A stretch of DNA of 45,651 nt, taken from assembly GCA_000179315.1 (NCBI GenBank), contig ADZZ01000749.1:1-45651 (forward strand), given 5' to 3'. The position numbers were made by a program, and so were the translations under genes. How positions within the stretch are numbered: position 1 is the stretch's first letter; each line of letters starts with the position of its first letter. The notes under the pieces are model-generated. The model searched no databases. It was given only the letters and a program-made list of their open reading frames with translations, and was not told the DNA's origin. This document shows positions 33,386 to 42,053 of this stretch, piece after piece. Source of the DNA: a delta proteobacterium NaphS2 (GTDB taxonomy: Bacteria; Desulfobacterota; DSM-4660; Desulfatiglandales; Desulfatiglandaceae).

Positions 33386-34954
33386 TTAAAACGGCGGAAC
33401 ACCGTGTTTTTTATCAGGTCTTGACACCACTTTATTTTCGGAAATTTCAAGGCAGTGCAATAGAATATCCCGGGTCTCGTTCGGTTCAATGACCGAATCA
33501 ATATATCCCCTGGAGGCTGCCACAAAGGGATTCGAAAACTTTTCCCGGTACTCATCGATTCTTTTTTGGCGCATTTTTTCCGGGTCTTTGGCGCTTTGGA
33601 TTTCTTTTCTGAAGATGATATTGGCAGCGCCTTCGGGTCCCATCACCGCGATTTCAGCACCCGGCCAGGCGAAAACAAAATCCGCTCTCAGGTGTCTGGA
33701 GTTCATGGCCACATACCCGCCACCATAGGCTTTTCGAAGCACCACCGTAATGCGGGGAACCGTGGCCTCGCTGTAGGCATACAGCAGCTTGGCGCCGTGG
33801 CGGATCACACCGGCATGCTCCTGATCGATTCCGGGTAGATAACCGGGGAGATCTTCAAAAGTAATCAAGGGCACATTGAACGCATCACAATAACGGATAA
33901 AACGGGCGGCCTTGTCCGAAGAATCACAGTCCAGGACGCCCGCCAGCACCAGGGGCTGATTGGCCACAAACCCAACCGGACGACCATTCATTCGGGCAAA
34001 GCCTACGACAATATTGGCCGCCCAGTTTTCGTGAACCTCAAAAAAGTGGGAACTGTCCACCACGGAACGGATGACTTCTCTGACATCATAGGGAAGCGCG
34101 GGATCACTGGGAACAATTTCATCCATTTTTCTCCCTTTTTTCGGTTTTTTGGGCGGCACCGTTACCGGTTCCTTGGTATTGTTCCATGGAATAAAACTGA
34201 TGAGATCCTTGATTTGCTGAAAACATTCCATTTCGCTTTCCGCGTAGAAATGGGCATTCCCGGTGATTTCACAATGAACTTTGGCCCCGCCCAGGTCTTC
34301 CATGCTGATTTCTTCTCCCAGCACGGTTTTGATGACCTGAGGACCGGTGATAAACATTCTGGAAATCTTGTCCACCACAAACACAAAATCGGTTAGCGCG
34401 GGGGAATAAACCGCGCCTCCCGCGCAGGGTCCCAGAACAACGGAAATCTGGGGAATGACACCGGATGCAATGGCGTTTCGATAGAAAATTTCTCCATAGC
34501 CGGCCAGGGAATTGACCCCCTCCTGCACACGGGCGCCACCGGAATCGTTAATTCCGATCAATGGAACCCGCAAATTCATGGCATGATCCATGATTTTTGT
34601 AATCTTCCGGGCATGCATCAGTCCAAGAGAACCGCCGGCCACCGTAAAATCCTGCGCGTAAATGCAAACCGGTTTTCCACTGATCTTTCCGGTTCCGGTG
34701 ATGACCCCGTCCCCGTGAAGGACCTTCTTGTCCATGTCAAATTCGGTTGCCTCATGCCGAGCAAAAAGATCATACTCCTGAAATGAATCGTTATCCAGCA
34801 GGGCGACAATCCGTTCTCTGGCCGTCATTTTCCCCATAGCCGCCTGTTTTTCCGCCGCCTGCCGACCACCTCCCTTCAGGGCCTCGGCTCTTTTCCTAAT
34901 TAAATCAAGTGTTTTTTTCTTTAAAGACATTTTGTTAGTATTTTCCACTTTCAC
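33386..34954 (-). CDS. mmdA: Acyl-CoA carboxyltransferase (MmdA/PccB family)
   Basis: About 520 residues with two crotonase-like halves: GLMHARKITKIMDHA, INDSGGARVQEGV and GPCAGGAVYSPALTDF in the first, and LPGYLPGIDQE, RKAYGGGYVAMNSRH and WPGAEIAVMGPEGA in the second. It transfers carboxyl groups between biotin and a short acyl-CoA such as propionyl/methylmalonyl-CoA. The frame opens with GTG at 34954; GTG at 34948 and ATG at 34930 are alternative starts. Opposite the mutase operon and next to a biotin carrier, it may decarboxylate the malonyl-type product of the mutase. The exact substrate cannot be assigned. Confidence 0.92.
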   Translation of the reverse strand: MKVENTNKMSLKKKTLDLIRKRAEALKGGGRQAAEKQAAMGKMTARERIVALLDNDSFQEYDLFARHEATEFDMDKKVLHGDGVITGTGKISGKPVCIYAQDFTVAGGSLGLMHARKITKIMDHAMNLRVPLIGINDSGGARVQEGVNSLAGYGEIFYRNAIASGVIPQISVVLGPCAGGAVYSPALTDFVFVVDKISRMFITGPQVIKTVLGEEISMEDLGGAKVHCEITGNAHFYAESEMECFQQIKDLISFIPWNNTKEPVTVPPKKPKKGRKMDEIVPSDPALPYDVREVIRSVVDSSHFFEVHENWAANIVVGFARMNGRPVGFVANQPLVLAGVLDCDSSDKAARFIRYCDAFNVPLITFEDLPGYLPGIDQEHAGVIRHGAKLLYAYSEATVPRITVVLRKAYGGGYVAMNSRHLRADFVFAWPGAEIAVMGPEGAANIIFRKEIQSAKDPEKMRQKRIDEYREKFSNPFVAASRGYIDSVIEPNETRDILLHCLEISENKVVSRPDKKHGVPPF

Positions 34955-34975
34955 CTTTCCAAATCAATAATTCAA

Positions 34976-34985
34976 AGAGCGCTCT
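34976..34985. promoter_or_regulatory. Perfect palindrome upstream of the carboxyltransferase gene
   Basis: AGAGCGCTCT is a perfect 10-bp palindrome just upstream of the carboxyltransferase start, a position suitable for an operator. It is short and may be coincidental. Confidence 0.25.
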
Positions 34986-35499
34986 AAGTGACGAAGGTCA
35001 TCCCCCGAGTTCCGGAATATTTTTCTCCGTCGCCTCTATGGGCACAAACCGGGCGGCGTTTTCAGAGGAAATATTAACAGAGAATGACCGGAAATCTATC
35101 GGATTCAATGAGCTGCGTCATGAGTAGGGCTTCAAATAATGACATGATTTTTTGACGGTTTTTGGGATTTCCTCAGGCAAGTTCACCGATTCACATGAAC
35201 GAATAAAGGGCCTAAAGCGATATTGTCTCGAGGACAGGCTGAGTTTTCGCAATTAATTCCTTAAGACCTTTATGGTTCCAGCTCTTATTCATGTGGGTTT
35301 GTAGTTCAGAAGACTAAAACTGTCAATATCAAATCGAAGAATTTCAAATACAATAGGGCCTTCTTTTGACGCTTGCCGCAGCGTTGTCGATGGGAATTGA
35401 ATGGATTAAACAGCAGATGAATGGAGGGGACTATCAGTGGGGGCAGCAGCGGATGAGGGACCGGGCCTTTCAAATTTTTTCAAACGCCCAATTGGGTTA
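34986..35499. other. Long intergenic region without a convincing gene
   Basis: About 510 bp in which no frame has a recognisable protein or good ribosome binding site. It includes an imperfect inverted arrangement of ACATGAA / TTCATGT with AATAAAGG / CCTTTAT near 35195 and 35265-35295. It should contain the promoter for the leftward carboxyltransferase-biotin carrier pair; I cannot place it with confidence. Confidence 0.5.
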
Positions 35500-36000
35500 T
35501 TAATATTGTCCAATCAGCCCAAGATTGCCAATCCTTCTGTTCGGGTGAGGAGGAACATGACGATAAAAGTTGACACGTTCCCCATATTCCGCCGGAACGG
35601 CCCAGAGATCATGAAGAAAAACATGCCCGGCATCCCCCCACTTCGATTCGACCTGATGGTGCGATTCGTCAAAAATTCCAATATGCGTGGGGGTTAAAGA
35701 ACCGTTTTTCCATATCTGGTATTCAACGATATCTCCATGTTCCGGAACCTCCACACTTAAAAAAGCTTCCGGGAGCGCTCCGCTACGTCGACACAAGACC
35801 CATTGATTCCTTGTTGTCGGCGAATTTTTAAAGACCCAGGCGATACAATCGAATCCATCGGCCATATCCTCTTTGAGATTTCTCCATTCAAGCAACGAAA
35901 CGCCCAAAACCTTCATAAGAGAAGCGACATCTCCCAAGTCGACGCACCGGCTGATCTCCAGCCGTTTTTTAAACAGCATCATCTCATCACAGAATTCCAT
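35500..36000 (-). CDS. Small protein with NlpC/P60- or CHAP-like features
   Basis: A 166-residue protein. A cysteine in ADGFDCIAWVF (C52), the strand GDIVEYQIW (89-97), THIGIF with H106 and QVESKWGDAGHVFLHD resemble the Cys-strand-His order of papain-like NlpC/P60 or CHAP domains (GDIVxY...HxGI...SKWG). No signal peptide is present, so an intracellular or DUF7689-like role is more likely than wall hydrolysis. The ribosome binding site is weak. It is isolated among gene fossils, so it may be a remnant cargo gene. The fold assignment is by motif spacing only. Confidence 0.5.
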   Translation of the reverse strand: MEFCDEMMLFKKRLEISRCVDLGDVASLMKVLGVSLLEWRNLKEDMADGFDCIAWVFKNSPTTRNQWVLCRRSGALPEAFLSVEVPEHGDIVEYQIWKNGSLTPTHIGIFDESHHQVESKWGDAGHVFLHDLWAVPAEYGERVNFYRHVPPHPNRRIGNLGLIGQY

Positions 36001-36042
36001 TTCCGAAGATGCGTATCGGCTTTTCCCGTATGAAACCCGGCC

Positions 36043-36315
36043 TCACTTAACCGGATGTTCGAAGGCCTTTTCCTTGGCCATTTGGGTGAGAATCCCTTTG
36101 AGGAACCTGTCACGCTCCTCCCGCTTTCGGGATTGCCGGTCTATGAATCCTTCCATGTCTTGAGATCGTTGCTTGAGCGTTTCCACCACTTCGTCAGGCA
36201 TTACAACGAGAAACCGATTTTCCTCGACGGCACGGACAGCGCCCAGAGCGATCGATTGAGGCGTTATAACGGTCCCTCCCTGGCCCCCTGATGGATCCAA
36301 AGATTTTCCCGCCAT
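36043..36315 (-). pseudogene. C-terminal fragment of a short-chain dehydrogenase/reductase
   Basis: The frame encodes VITPQSIALGAVRAVEENRFLV, then a helical tail with MEGFIDRQSRKR. This is the pattern of the last third of classical SDR enzymes (TPEEVA..VL.AIEENRFLI). The Rossmann GxxxGxG motif and the YxxxK active site are missing, so it cannot be an enzyme. It lies directly downstream of an acetoacetate decarboxylase fragment on the same strand, as if a deletion had fused two former neighbours. Confidence 0.6.
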
Positions 36316-36335
36316 GAAACGCGTTTGGAGAGCCT

Positions 36336-36491
36336 TCAGGAAATCCCGGCGGGCTCAAGGGGTGGTGGCAGAAGCTTGGCGACGACCTCCGGTTTGGTTT
36401 CCCAAAAGACCGTAAGCATTTCAGCATCATAGAAATCGGAGCTGGAACGCTTCTTTGCAAGAATTTCCTCTAATGACTTAACAAATCCCAT
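36336..36491 (-). pseudogene. N-terminal fragment of an acetoacetate decarboxylase-family gene
   Basis: A 51-codon frame with an AGGAGGG ribosome binding site and ATG at 36491 encodes MGFVKSLEEILAKK, then FYDAEMLTVFWETKPEVVAK and LLPPPLEPAGIS before TGA. The FWETKPEVV..LLPPPL string is the start of acetoacetate decarboxylase-family proteins. The Schiff-base lysine region is absent. The start signals are intact, so a short peptide may still be made. It suggests that a ketone- or beta-keto-acid-related operon once stood here. Confidence 0.7.
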
Positions 36492-36694
36492 GGTTGTCCC
36501 TCCTGACGATAGCAGTTTGCTTGATGGCCTTTGAACAGGCCACAGTCCCTACTTCAAGCATACGGGACCGGGAACGAAACATCTTCTCCGTTCTTGCTTT
36601 TCATGTTTCCAGTCTTGCTTTTTTGCGATGGACGAAAGAGGGGCGAAAGATTTTGTGCGCCGGCGAATGGGGGATTTTTAAGGAATGGAGACGA

Positions 36695-37663
36695 TTACGA
36701 AGGTTTTACGGGAAGGCAGAGATCCAGAGCATGACGTCCGAGGGGAAATTTTCCGGAAAAGTTATACATGATTTCAAAAAAAGGTCGATTATCCGGCAGA
36801 TACGCGCTGGAGAGCAACCAATGGATGATCAATTTCATCCAGGCCTCCTGATGTTCACCTGGCTTGAGATCGCAATGGTAGACCGCGAATTTTCCGCCGC
36901 GCAGCCGCTGAATGTTGATTTTTCCATCGCCAGTCGCGAGTTTCGGAACTGTAATGCACGCGTCATAAATGCATTTTTCAGCAGGTGTGACATTAGGATC
37001 GTTCCATATGGCGCCGATGACGAAAGTGTTTTCGTCCATGAGTTCTCTGGGAATTGCCCACCGCATGAGTCGGTCGAAAGCGGGTTGTATGGTTTCGGCG
37101 CGATAGGGCCCGATGCTCCGGACATAGGCAACGTGAAAATCGGGTATTTTCGCGACACGTACCGACATGGGTGCTTGGTCTTTGATGATTTTTTTGATCA
37201 TCAGACGAGAATCCAGGGGATGATCCTTTTCGTTGGGTACCCCGCACTCCTTCTCCGTCAAACCTTCACCCTTTCCCAGTTTGCTTTTCACGCGGCCCCA
37301 ATTGTACGCGGTCCGAACGTATGTGGGGGTTACACCGAAGTGTGACTTGAATGCCTTGGCAAAGTTCTGGGAACTCGAAAATCCGCAGTCCAGCGCAATT
37401 TCGAGAACACTCTTATCTCTGTCCAGCGTGAGCATGCGGACGGCTTTTTCGAGCCGGACGCGACGAACATATTCATTCACGGTTTCACTGAGGAACGTGC
37501 TGAATATGCGGTGGAAGTGATACTTCGAAAAACAGGCGATCCGGGCGAGGCTCGTTAAATTCAGGTCTTCTCCCAAATGATTGTGGATGTAGTCGATGGT
37601 GCGGTTCAGCCGGAAGAGATACTCATAGTCTGATATTTCATTTGAAAATGCACATTTTTTCAT
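36695..37663 (-). CDS. AraC family regulator with GyrI-like effector domain
   Basis: A 322-residue regulator from the ATG at 37663 (the frame is open 30 bp further to a TTG). The AraC double helix-turn-helix occupies about residues 8-110 (LTSLARIACFSKYHFHRIF and LEIALDCGFSSSQNFAKAFK), followed at about 140-315 by a GyrI-like small-molecule-binding domain (VRVAKIPDFHVAYVRSIGPY, GGKFAVYHCDLKPGE). Members such as Rob/SoxS-GyrI fusions respond to hydrophobic ligands. It starts shortly after the stop of the activase gene on the same strand and is probably co-transcribed with the dehydratase set, though it may control other genes. Confidence 0.9.
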   Translation of the reverse strand: MKKCAFSNEISDYEYLFRLNRTIDYIHNHLGEDLNLTSLARIACFSKYHFHRIFSTFLSETVNEYVRRVRLEKAVRMLTLDRDKSVLEIALDCGFSSSQNFAKAFKSHFGVTPTYVRTAYNWGRVKSKLGKGEGLTEKECGVPNEKDHPLDSRLMIKKIIKDQAPMSVRVAKIPDFHVAYVRSIGPYRAETIQPAFDRLMRWAIPRELMDENTFVIGAIWNDPNVTPAEKCIYDACITVPKLATGDGKINIQRLRGGKFAVYHCDLKPGEHQEAWMKLIIHWLLSSAYLPDNRPFFEIMYNFSGKFPLGRHALDLCLPVKPS

Positions 37664-37699
37664 AAGACAATGTCCGCCGAAAACCGCTACCAAAAAGCG

Positions 37700-38542
37700 T
37701 CATAAAATCTGGACCACATCCAGTACCCGCTTCTTTGTTTCAAGGGATATCCCCTTTTTAATGGCCTTTTCCACCATGTTCCGACCCAATGAAGCGGCGC
37801 CGAGAGCCCCGGTGATCAAGGGCTCTTCAGGAACGAGCAGCGCTGTCTGCAGCATATGGGAGACGGCTGCAACCAGACCCGCATTCTTGGCGCCCCCACC
37901 GGTCAGAACGATTTCCTTTTCCAAAGGAATCCTTCTGGCCATTCGAACCACGCGATCCGCCAGGGATCGGTGAACCCCCGCCACCAGGTCCGGAATGGGG
38001 CGGCCTTTGGCCTGTCCGGCCGTCACTTCCTGTTGGGCCCAGATGGTACAGATACTGCTGATACTTGCGGGATTCTTGCTTTTGAGGGAGACCGTTCCCA
38101 TTTCTTGCAACGGTACACCCAGGCAATCGGCGATGATTTCCACAAAGCGGCCGCTTCCCGCGGCGCACTTATCGTTCATGACAAAATCCTTTGTGCGGCC
38201 GTTGGCATCAATTCGAATGGCTTTGCTGTCCTGACCCCCTATATCGATAACGGTTCGGGCCGCGGGAACGAGACGGGACACCCCTTTGGCGTGGCAACTG
38301 ATTTCGGTCACCTGTTTGTCGGCGAAGGGGACATTGATCCTTCCATATCCGGTGCTGACGATGTAGGTGATGTCTTCAAAGGGGATCCCGGCACGGGAAA
38401 GGGCCTCCTCCATCACCTTGTTGGCCAGGCGTCTCTGCTCGACTCCGGTGGGACCGATCACGGTGGCGATGATCTCGTCTCCCAGGATCACCACCTTGGT
38501 CATGGTGGAGCCGATGTCGATTCCTGCGAAATAATCCGCCAT
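37700..38542 (-). CDS. 2-hydroxyacyl-CoA dehydratase/benzoyl-CoA reductase activase (BadF/HgdC family), copy 1
   Basis: A 280-residue ASKHA-fold ATPase that feeds ATP-driven low-potential electrons to a partner enzyme. Motifs are GIDIGSTMTK (phosphate 1), DIGGQDSK (D100-K107, phosphate 2), the two [4Fe-4S]-bridging cysteines C126 (NDKCAAGSGRF) and C165 (SSICTIWAQQEV), and the adenosine motif VLTGGGAKNAG. All expected residues are present, so this is the canonical activase of the set. It lies 12 bp after the larger dehydratase subunit and is followed by the AraC regulator. It aligns with copy 2 without gaps through the cysteine motifs. Confidence 0.93.
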   Translation of the reverse strand: MADYFAGIDIGSTMTKVVILGDEIIATVIGPTGVEQRRLANKVMEEALSRAGIPFEDITYIVSTGYGRINVPFADKQVTEISCHAKGVSRLVPAARTVIDIGGQDSKAIRIDANGRTKDFVMNDKCAAGSGRFVEIIADCLGVPLQEMGTVSLKSKNPASISSICTIWAQQEVTAGQAKGRPIPDLVAGVHRSLADRVVRMARRIPLEKEIVLTGGGAKNAGLVAAVSHMLQTALLVPEEPLITGALGAASLGRNMVEKAIKKGISLETKKRVLDVVQIL

Positions 38543-38554
38543 TTTGCCCCCGAA

Positions 38555-39952
38555 TCAATCCACCCGGCTCTTGGCAACGGATTCAAGGGTGTCGATAAAG
38601 GCATCGATCTTGTTTCGTGTATCCACTTCAGAATAGGACGTGATATCGATGATGTCGCTTTCAAGGACCAGCGAGGGATTTTCGCGCCATGCCTGGGTCT
38701 TGTTTCCGTCTTTTCCCAGACGCAGCACGGGGATGGGCTTGTAGATTTTGGCCAGTTGGTGGAGCTGCCAGATAAGCCCCACATGCCACGTCCGGCAGGA
38801 AAACGCTTCGTGCATGACCACGCCGTCAATTTTATACCTTTCGATGTAATTGATCAGACGTTCCACATCCGGCTCTCCGCCTTTGCGCTGCCTGGCCTTA
38901 TCGTACCAGAAGGTCCAGTATCCCAGCCATCGCCAGGCCAGATGTTCCACGGGATCGTCTGTTTTGGGAATATTCATTTCAGCAATGGGGGCGACCATTC
39001 GATAGGTCGTTTCGGCGGGGAATACGGCACCCTTGCTGTTAAAGTAATTGAAATCTCCCAGGGCGAACCAGGAGGGGAGGCCCCCTCCCCAAAGAAGGCG
39101 GTATTTCTCATTTTCGACAACCCCTTCCTTTTTTTTGATCTTTTCTTCCAATTCCTGCTTCAGATTCAGGAAAAAGTCATAGGCATCTTGGGTGGCCATC
39201 ATGAAATTGATGGGAACCATGGTGTTCATGGCATCCCCGGTCCCCATGGGGCAGGGGATCGCGCTCCTGAGATCATAGGTTGCTTCGATGAGGTTCCAGG
39301 TTTTGTCGCTGAGCCGGACCCGCTCCCAGAGGCGTTCATAATCCATTTTTTTCCCGGTCTGTTCTTCCACGAAAGCGATCAACCCTTTAAGTTCCTCGAC
39401 AATATACTTGTGGTAATAGGGTAGTTCCTCCCGATGGTCCCGGTCGGGATGATAGAGGGGATATGGCAGATCGATATTATAGATGGGCACATCCGGCATG
39501 TACTGCTGGGCCGCTTGATACCACTTTGCCCTTGGATCACAGAGAATTTGCCCGGTTGAGATCATAAAATCCGGCCTGGCCTGTCCGCCCCACGGGGCAT
39601 CAGGCGGCATTTCGCCCAATTCCTCACGCCAGTGATCAAAGCCCAAGCCGCAAAGCGCATAGGTGCAAAGGGATCTTGAAAAGCCCAAGGATTCAGCCCG
39701 TTGAAGGAATCGTTCCGCGTCTCTTTTGGCGCCGCAGACCCCGGCGAAGTTTTCCGTCCAGATGGGGAGGACGTCCATTGCACGCAGAATCTCTTCATGA
39801 TGGCAGACGATAAAGCTGTAGGCAAGTTTTTGGGCGCCTTCCCGCTGCGCTCGGACTGTTCCGGCGATAAACTCCTTTACCATGGGGCCGATGGAGGCGG
39901 CGGCCCGGGTGGCCGTTCTTCTCTTCTTATGTTTCTTTTTTTGTTCAGCCAT
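38555..39952 (-). CDS. 2-hydroxyacyl-CoA dehydratase/benzoyl-CoA reductase family, large subunit (BcrB/HgdA-like)
   Basis: A 465-residue subunit with a basic N-terminal tail (KKKHKKRRT). Cysteines candidate for the iron-sulfur cluster are C73 (GVCGAK), C96 and C101 (SLCTYALCGLGF) and one in ISTGQILCDPRAKWYQ, with a later AFSCRTWHVG. The central LWGGGLPSWFALGDFNYF is a strong family marker. It forms a heterodimer with the 387-residue subunit upstream. By composition the pair fits either a class I benzoyl-CoA reductase core or a 2-hydroxyacyl-CoA dehydratase. The good ribosome binding site AAGGAGAG supports the start. Confidence 0.88.
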   Translation of the reverse strand: MAEQKKKHKKRRTATRAAASIGPMVKEFIAGTVRAQREGAQKLAYSFIVCHHEEILRAMDVLPIWTENFAGVCGAKRDAERFLQRAESLGFSRSLCTYALCGLGFDHWREELGEMPPDAPWGGQARPDFMISTGQILCDPRAKWYQAAQQYMPDVPIYNIDLPYPLYHPDRDHREELPYYHKYIVEELKGLIAFVEEQTGKKMDYERLWERVRLSDKTWNLIEATYDLRSAIPCPMGTGDAMNTMVPINFMMATQDAYDFFLNLKQELEEKIKKKEGVVENEKYRLLWGGGLPSWFALGDFNYFNSKGAVFPAETTYRMVAPIAEMNIPKTDDPVEHLAWRWLGYWTFWYDKARQRKGGEPDVERLINYIERYKIDGVVMHEAFSCRTWHVGLIWQLHQLAKIYKPIPVLRLGKDGNKTQAWRENPSLVLESDIIDITSYSEVDTRNKIDAFIDTLESVAKSRVD

Positions 39953-39983
39953 GATGCTTTCTCTCCTTCTTGTTCTGGGTCCG

Positions 39984-41147
39984 CTATTGTTCGATCATTT
40001 CTAAAAAGGCCTGGATTCTCGTTTTGATTTGCCCCATTGTTCCACTGGAATAGAGGTCTTCGATCCAGAGCAGCGGGAGATCAATAGCGTTATAATAGGC
40101 TTTTCTGGCCGGCACCTCGAATCCAAAAGGGTCGCAGTACTTGTAGACATACAGAATGGCGCCGTCTGCATGAAAGTGCTCGGCATAGCGGCCAATATCA
40201 CCGAAACGATCGGCAATGTTTCCTTCAAAGGAGCCCGCTCTGTTTTCCCTGTAGGTCTTGGGACAGTTGATTTTGTCCAGATACCGACGGGCCAGGCCGG
40301 TAAAGGGGTCCTCTTGTTCGTCGGTGAGGGGAAATGTGTCCCTCATTCCGTTACAGGTGGTTTCAGCCACCACAGAGGCGCCGCTTTCCTCTATGAGTTT
40401 CACCAGTCCGGCATGGTCCACGCAGGCGCCGTCCACCAGTATCCTCTTACCGGTTTTCAGGGGTGGTTCGGAGCGGGTTTTCAGTTCTTCAATGATTTCA
40501 TCCAAAAGGGCGTTGGCCTCTTCTACGGGCAAGCTCGTTCCCACGGTCAATATTTTTGAAATTTCCACGCCGGAGACCATTGGAGGATCGGACTTTCTGA
40601 AATCATAAATGGTTCGGATTTTGTTTCTGTACGCATTATGAAGCTTGATGGCTTGGGAGATATCCGCTTCCGTAATTTCGTGCCCGATAAATGCTTCAAG
40701 GGTTTTCTTGTAAGTCTTGATCTCTTCGGCAAAGAACTCAAAGGAAGCGGGTTTGACCACCGAGGGAATGTTCAGAAAGTAGGCGTAGGGGAGGTCGAGC
40801 GAGTAACTCCATGTGCTGTAACTCCGGGTCATGCTGTCGCACCCATGGGGAATGACGATGCCGCTCAAAAAGTCATATTTTCCCTTTAAAGCCAGGTCGA
40901 AACAGCTTCTGATAAAGGGGCACACGATGGTTTCGAGGACGGTGTCGCCTTTGGTGACCGGTTCGTTGATATCCCCCCGGATCCGAAAGGGGATGCAGCC
41001 CGCGGCTGAGATCATCTCCACCGGGACAAAAGAACAGACGTAACCGATGAGGGTCTTTCCCTCATCCTTCAATTCCTTCGCCCTTTTTCCGTAATCCCGG
41101 TAAAGTGCTTCGACTCTCGATGAAATTACGCTATTTTTACCATTCAT
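39984..41147 (-). CDS. 2-hydroxyacyl-CoA dehydratase/benzoyl-CoA reductase family, small subunit (BcrC/HgdB-like)
   Basis: A 387-residue subunit. Cluster ligands are C76 and C82 (VCPFIRSC), C103 (PHGCDSMTR) and a C-terminal cysteine in YKYCDPFGFE, the usual three-Cys arrangement plus a neighbour. The N-terminus GYVCSFVPVEMISAAGCIPFR is typical of the family. The ATG is preceded by AAGGAG, which itself lies over the stop of activase copy 2 (4 bp apart), so translation is coupled. It binds the substrate CoA thioester with the larger subunit and performs a ketyl-radical dehydration or a ring reduction. Confidence 0.9.
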   Translation of the reverse strand: MNGKNSVISSRVEALYRDYGKRAKELKDEGKTLIGYVCSFVPVEMISAAGCIPFRIRGDINEPVTKGDTVLETIVCPFIRSCFDLALKGKYDFLSGIVIPHGCDSMTRSYSTWSYSLDLPYAYFLNIPSVVKPASFEFFAEEIKTYKKTLEAFIGHEITEADISQAIKLHNAYRNKIRTIYDFRKSDPPMVSGVEISKILTVGTSLPVEEANALLDEIIEELKTRSEPPLKTGKRILVDGACVDHAGLVKLIEESGASVVAETTCNGMRDTFPLTDEQEDPFTGLARRYLDKINCPKTYRENRAGSFEGNIADRFGDIGRYAEHFHADGAILYVYKYCDPFGFEVPARKAYYNAIDLPLLWIEDLYSSGTMGQIKTRIQAFLEMIEQ

Positions 41148-41150
41148 CCG

Positions 41151-41939
41151 TTACATCTCCTTAAAATTGTATAAACTGCCGGCCAAAAGTGCAGCGCCAT
41201 ATGCCGCGGTCATATGAGGGCCTTCGGGTACGAGGATATCACGGCCCATGACCTCTCTCAGCGTTTTGACGAGCCCCGGATTGCGTGCCCCGCCACCAAC
41301 CAATACCACATCCTCCTCAATGCCCAGCCTTTCCGCCAGACTGTTGATCTGGGACGATAAGGCCCGGTGAATGCCGGCCAGGAGATCCTCCTTAGGAACC
41401 CCTTCGGCCAGTCTGGAGACGGCCTCTGATTCGGCGAATACCACGCAGCCGGTGCTGAAATCAACGGGTTTTTTGGATTTCAGGGAAACCTCGCCGATTT
41501 CTTCCACCTTCATGTTCATGACCTTGGCGATAATCTGGAGAACCCGTCCACTGCCCCCTGCGCAGTTCCCGCTCAGCAAGAATTTGAGGGGGGCCCCGTT
41601 TTCGTCCAGACTGAATACCTTGCTGTGAAGGTCCCCCACATCGATCACCGTTCGGGCCGATGGAAAAAGGGCATGGACCCCAATGCACTGGCAGGCGATA
41701 TCCGAACGGGTTTCGTCGGCAAACATAACCGACTTTGAGCCGTATCCCGTGGACAGCACTCCGACTATCTCATTGGCACTGCGCCCACTGATAAGGAGGA
41801 GTTCCTTCTGCGCCCTGCGGGCGGTGGCTTCAAAATCCCCTCCCGAAGGGCATTCAAAGGTGACACTCTCCGAACCTTGGCACCACAGGACGCCTTTTAC
41901 CCGGAATGATCCCATGTCGATTCCCATGACGCATTTCAT
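41151..41939 (-). CDS. Activase-like ATPase (BadF/HgdC family), copy 2, altered phosphate motif
   Basis: A 262-residue protein. The ATG at 41939 with GGAGA upstream is chosen over an upstream start that would add 30 unrelated residues. Both cluster cysteines are kept (C126 in SGNCAGGSGRV, C165 in STGCVVFAESEAVS), and GIDMGSFRVK and VLVGGGARNPG are present. The phosphate-2 motif differs: DVGDLHSK at residues 100-107 where copy 1 has DIGGQDSK at exactly the same numbers, so an invariant-looking Asp is His. It may be a degenerate partner in a heterodimeric activase, as with BcrA/BcrD of benzoyl-CoA reductase. It is the first gene of the dehydratase set. Confidence 0.9.
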   Translation of the reverse strand: MKCVMGIDMGSFRVKGVLWCQGSESVTFECPSGGDFEATARRAQKELLLISGRSANEIVGVLSTGYGSKSVMFADETRSDIACQCIGVHALFPSARTVIDVGDLHSKVFSLDENGAPLKFLLSGNCAGGSGRVLQIIAKVMNMKVEEIGEVSLKSKKPVDFSTGCVVFAESEAVSRLAEGVPKEDLLAGIHRALSSQINSLAERLGIEEDVVLVGGGARNPGLVKTLREVMGRDILVPEGPHMTAAYGAALLAGSLYNFKEM

Positions 41940-42027
41940 GACCGTCTCCAATTTATTTCTGTAGAAATTGCGCTTCCTTTGATATGACATGACCAAGCCA
42001 TAGTGCCGTTTGTGACCGAAAAACCTC

Positions 42028-42053
42028 AAAAAGATCTTGTCGGCATGATGCCG
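42028..42053 (-). terminator. Possible weak terminator after the sigma-54 response regulator gene
   Basis: On the - strand CGGCA-TCA-TGCCG (42053-42041) is followed 8 bases later by TTTTT (42032-42028). The stem is short and the T-run distant, so termination would be partial at best. It separates the signalling genes from the dehydratase set. Confidence 0.35.

Noticed and set aside
36525-36542. Hairpin TGGCCT / AGGCCA as terminator after the AraC gene
   Set aside because: Only six base pairs and no T-run on the - strand; termination is not supported.
37856-39424. Long open frame on the + strand (522 codons)
   Set aside because: It lies opposite the activase and dehydratase genes, which carry all their family motifs; the translated text is Gly/His/Phe-rich and unlike any family.
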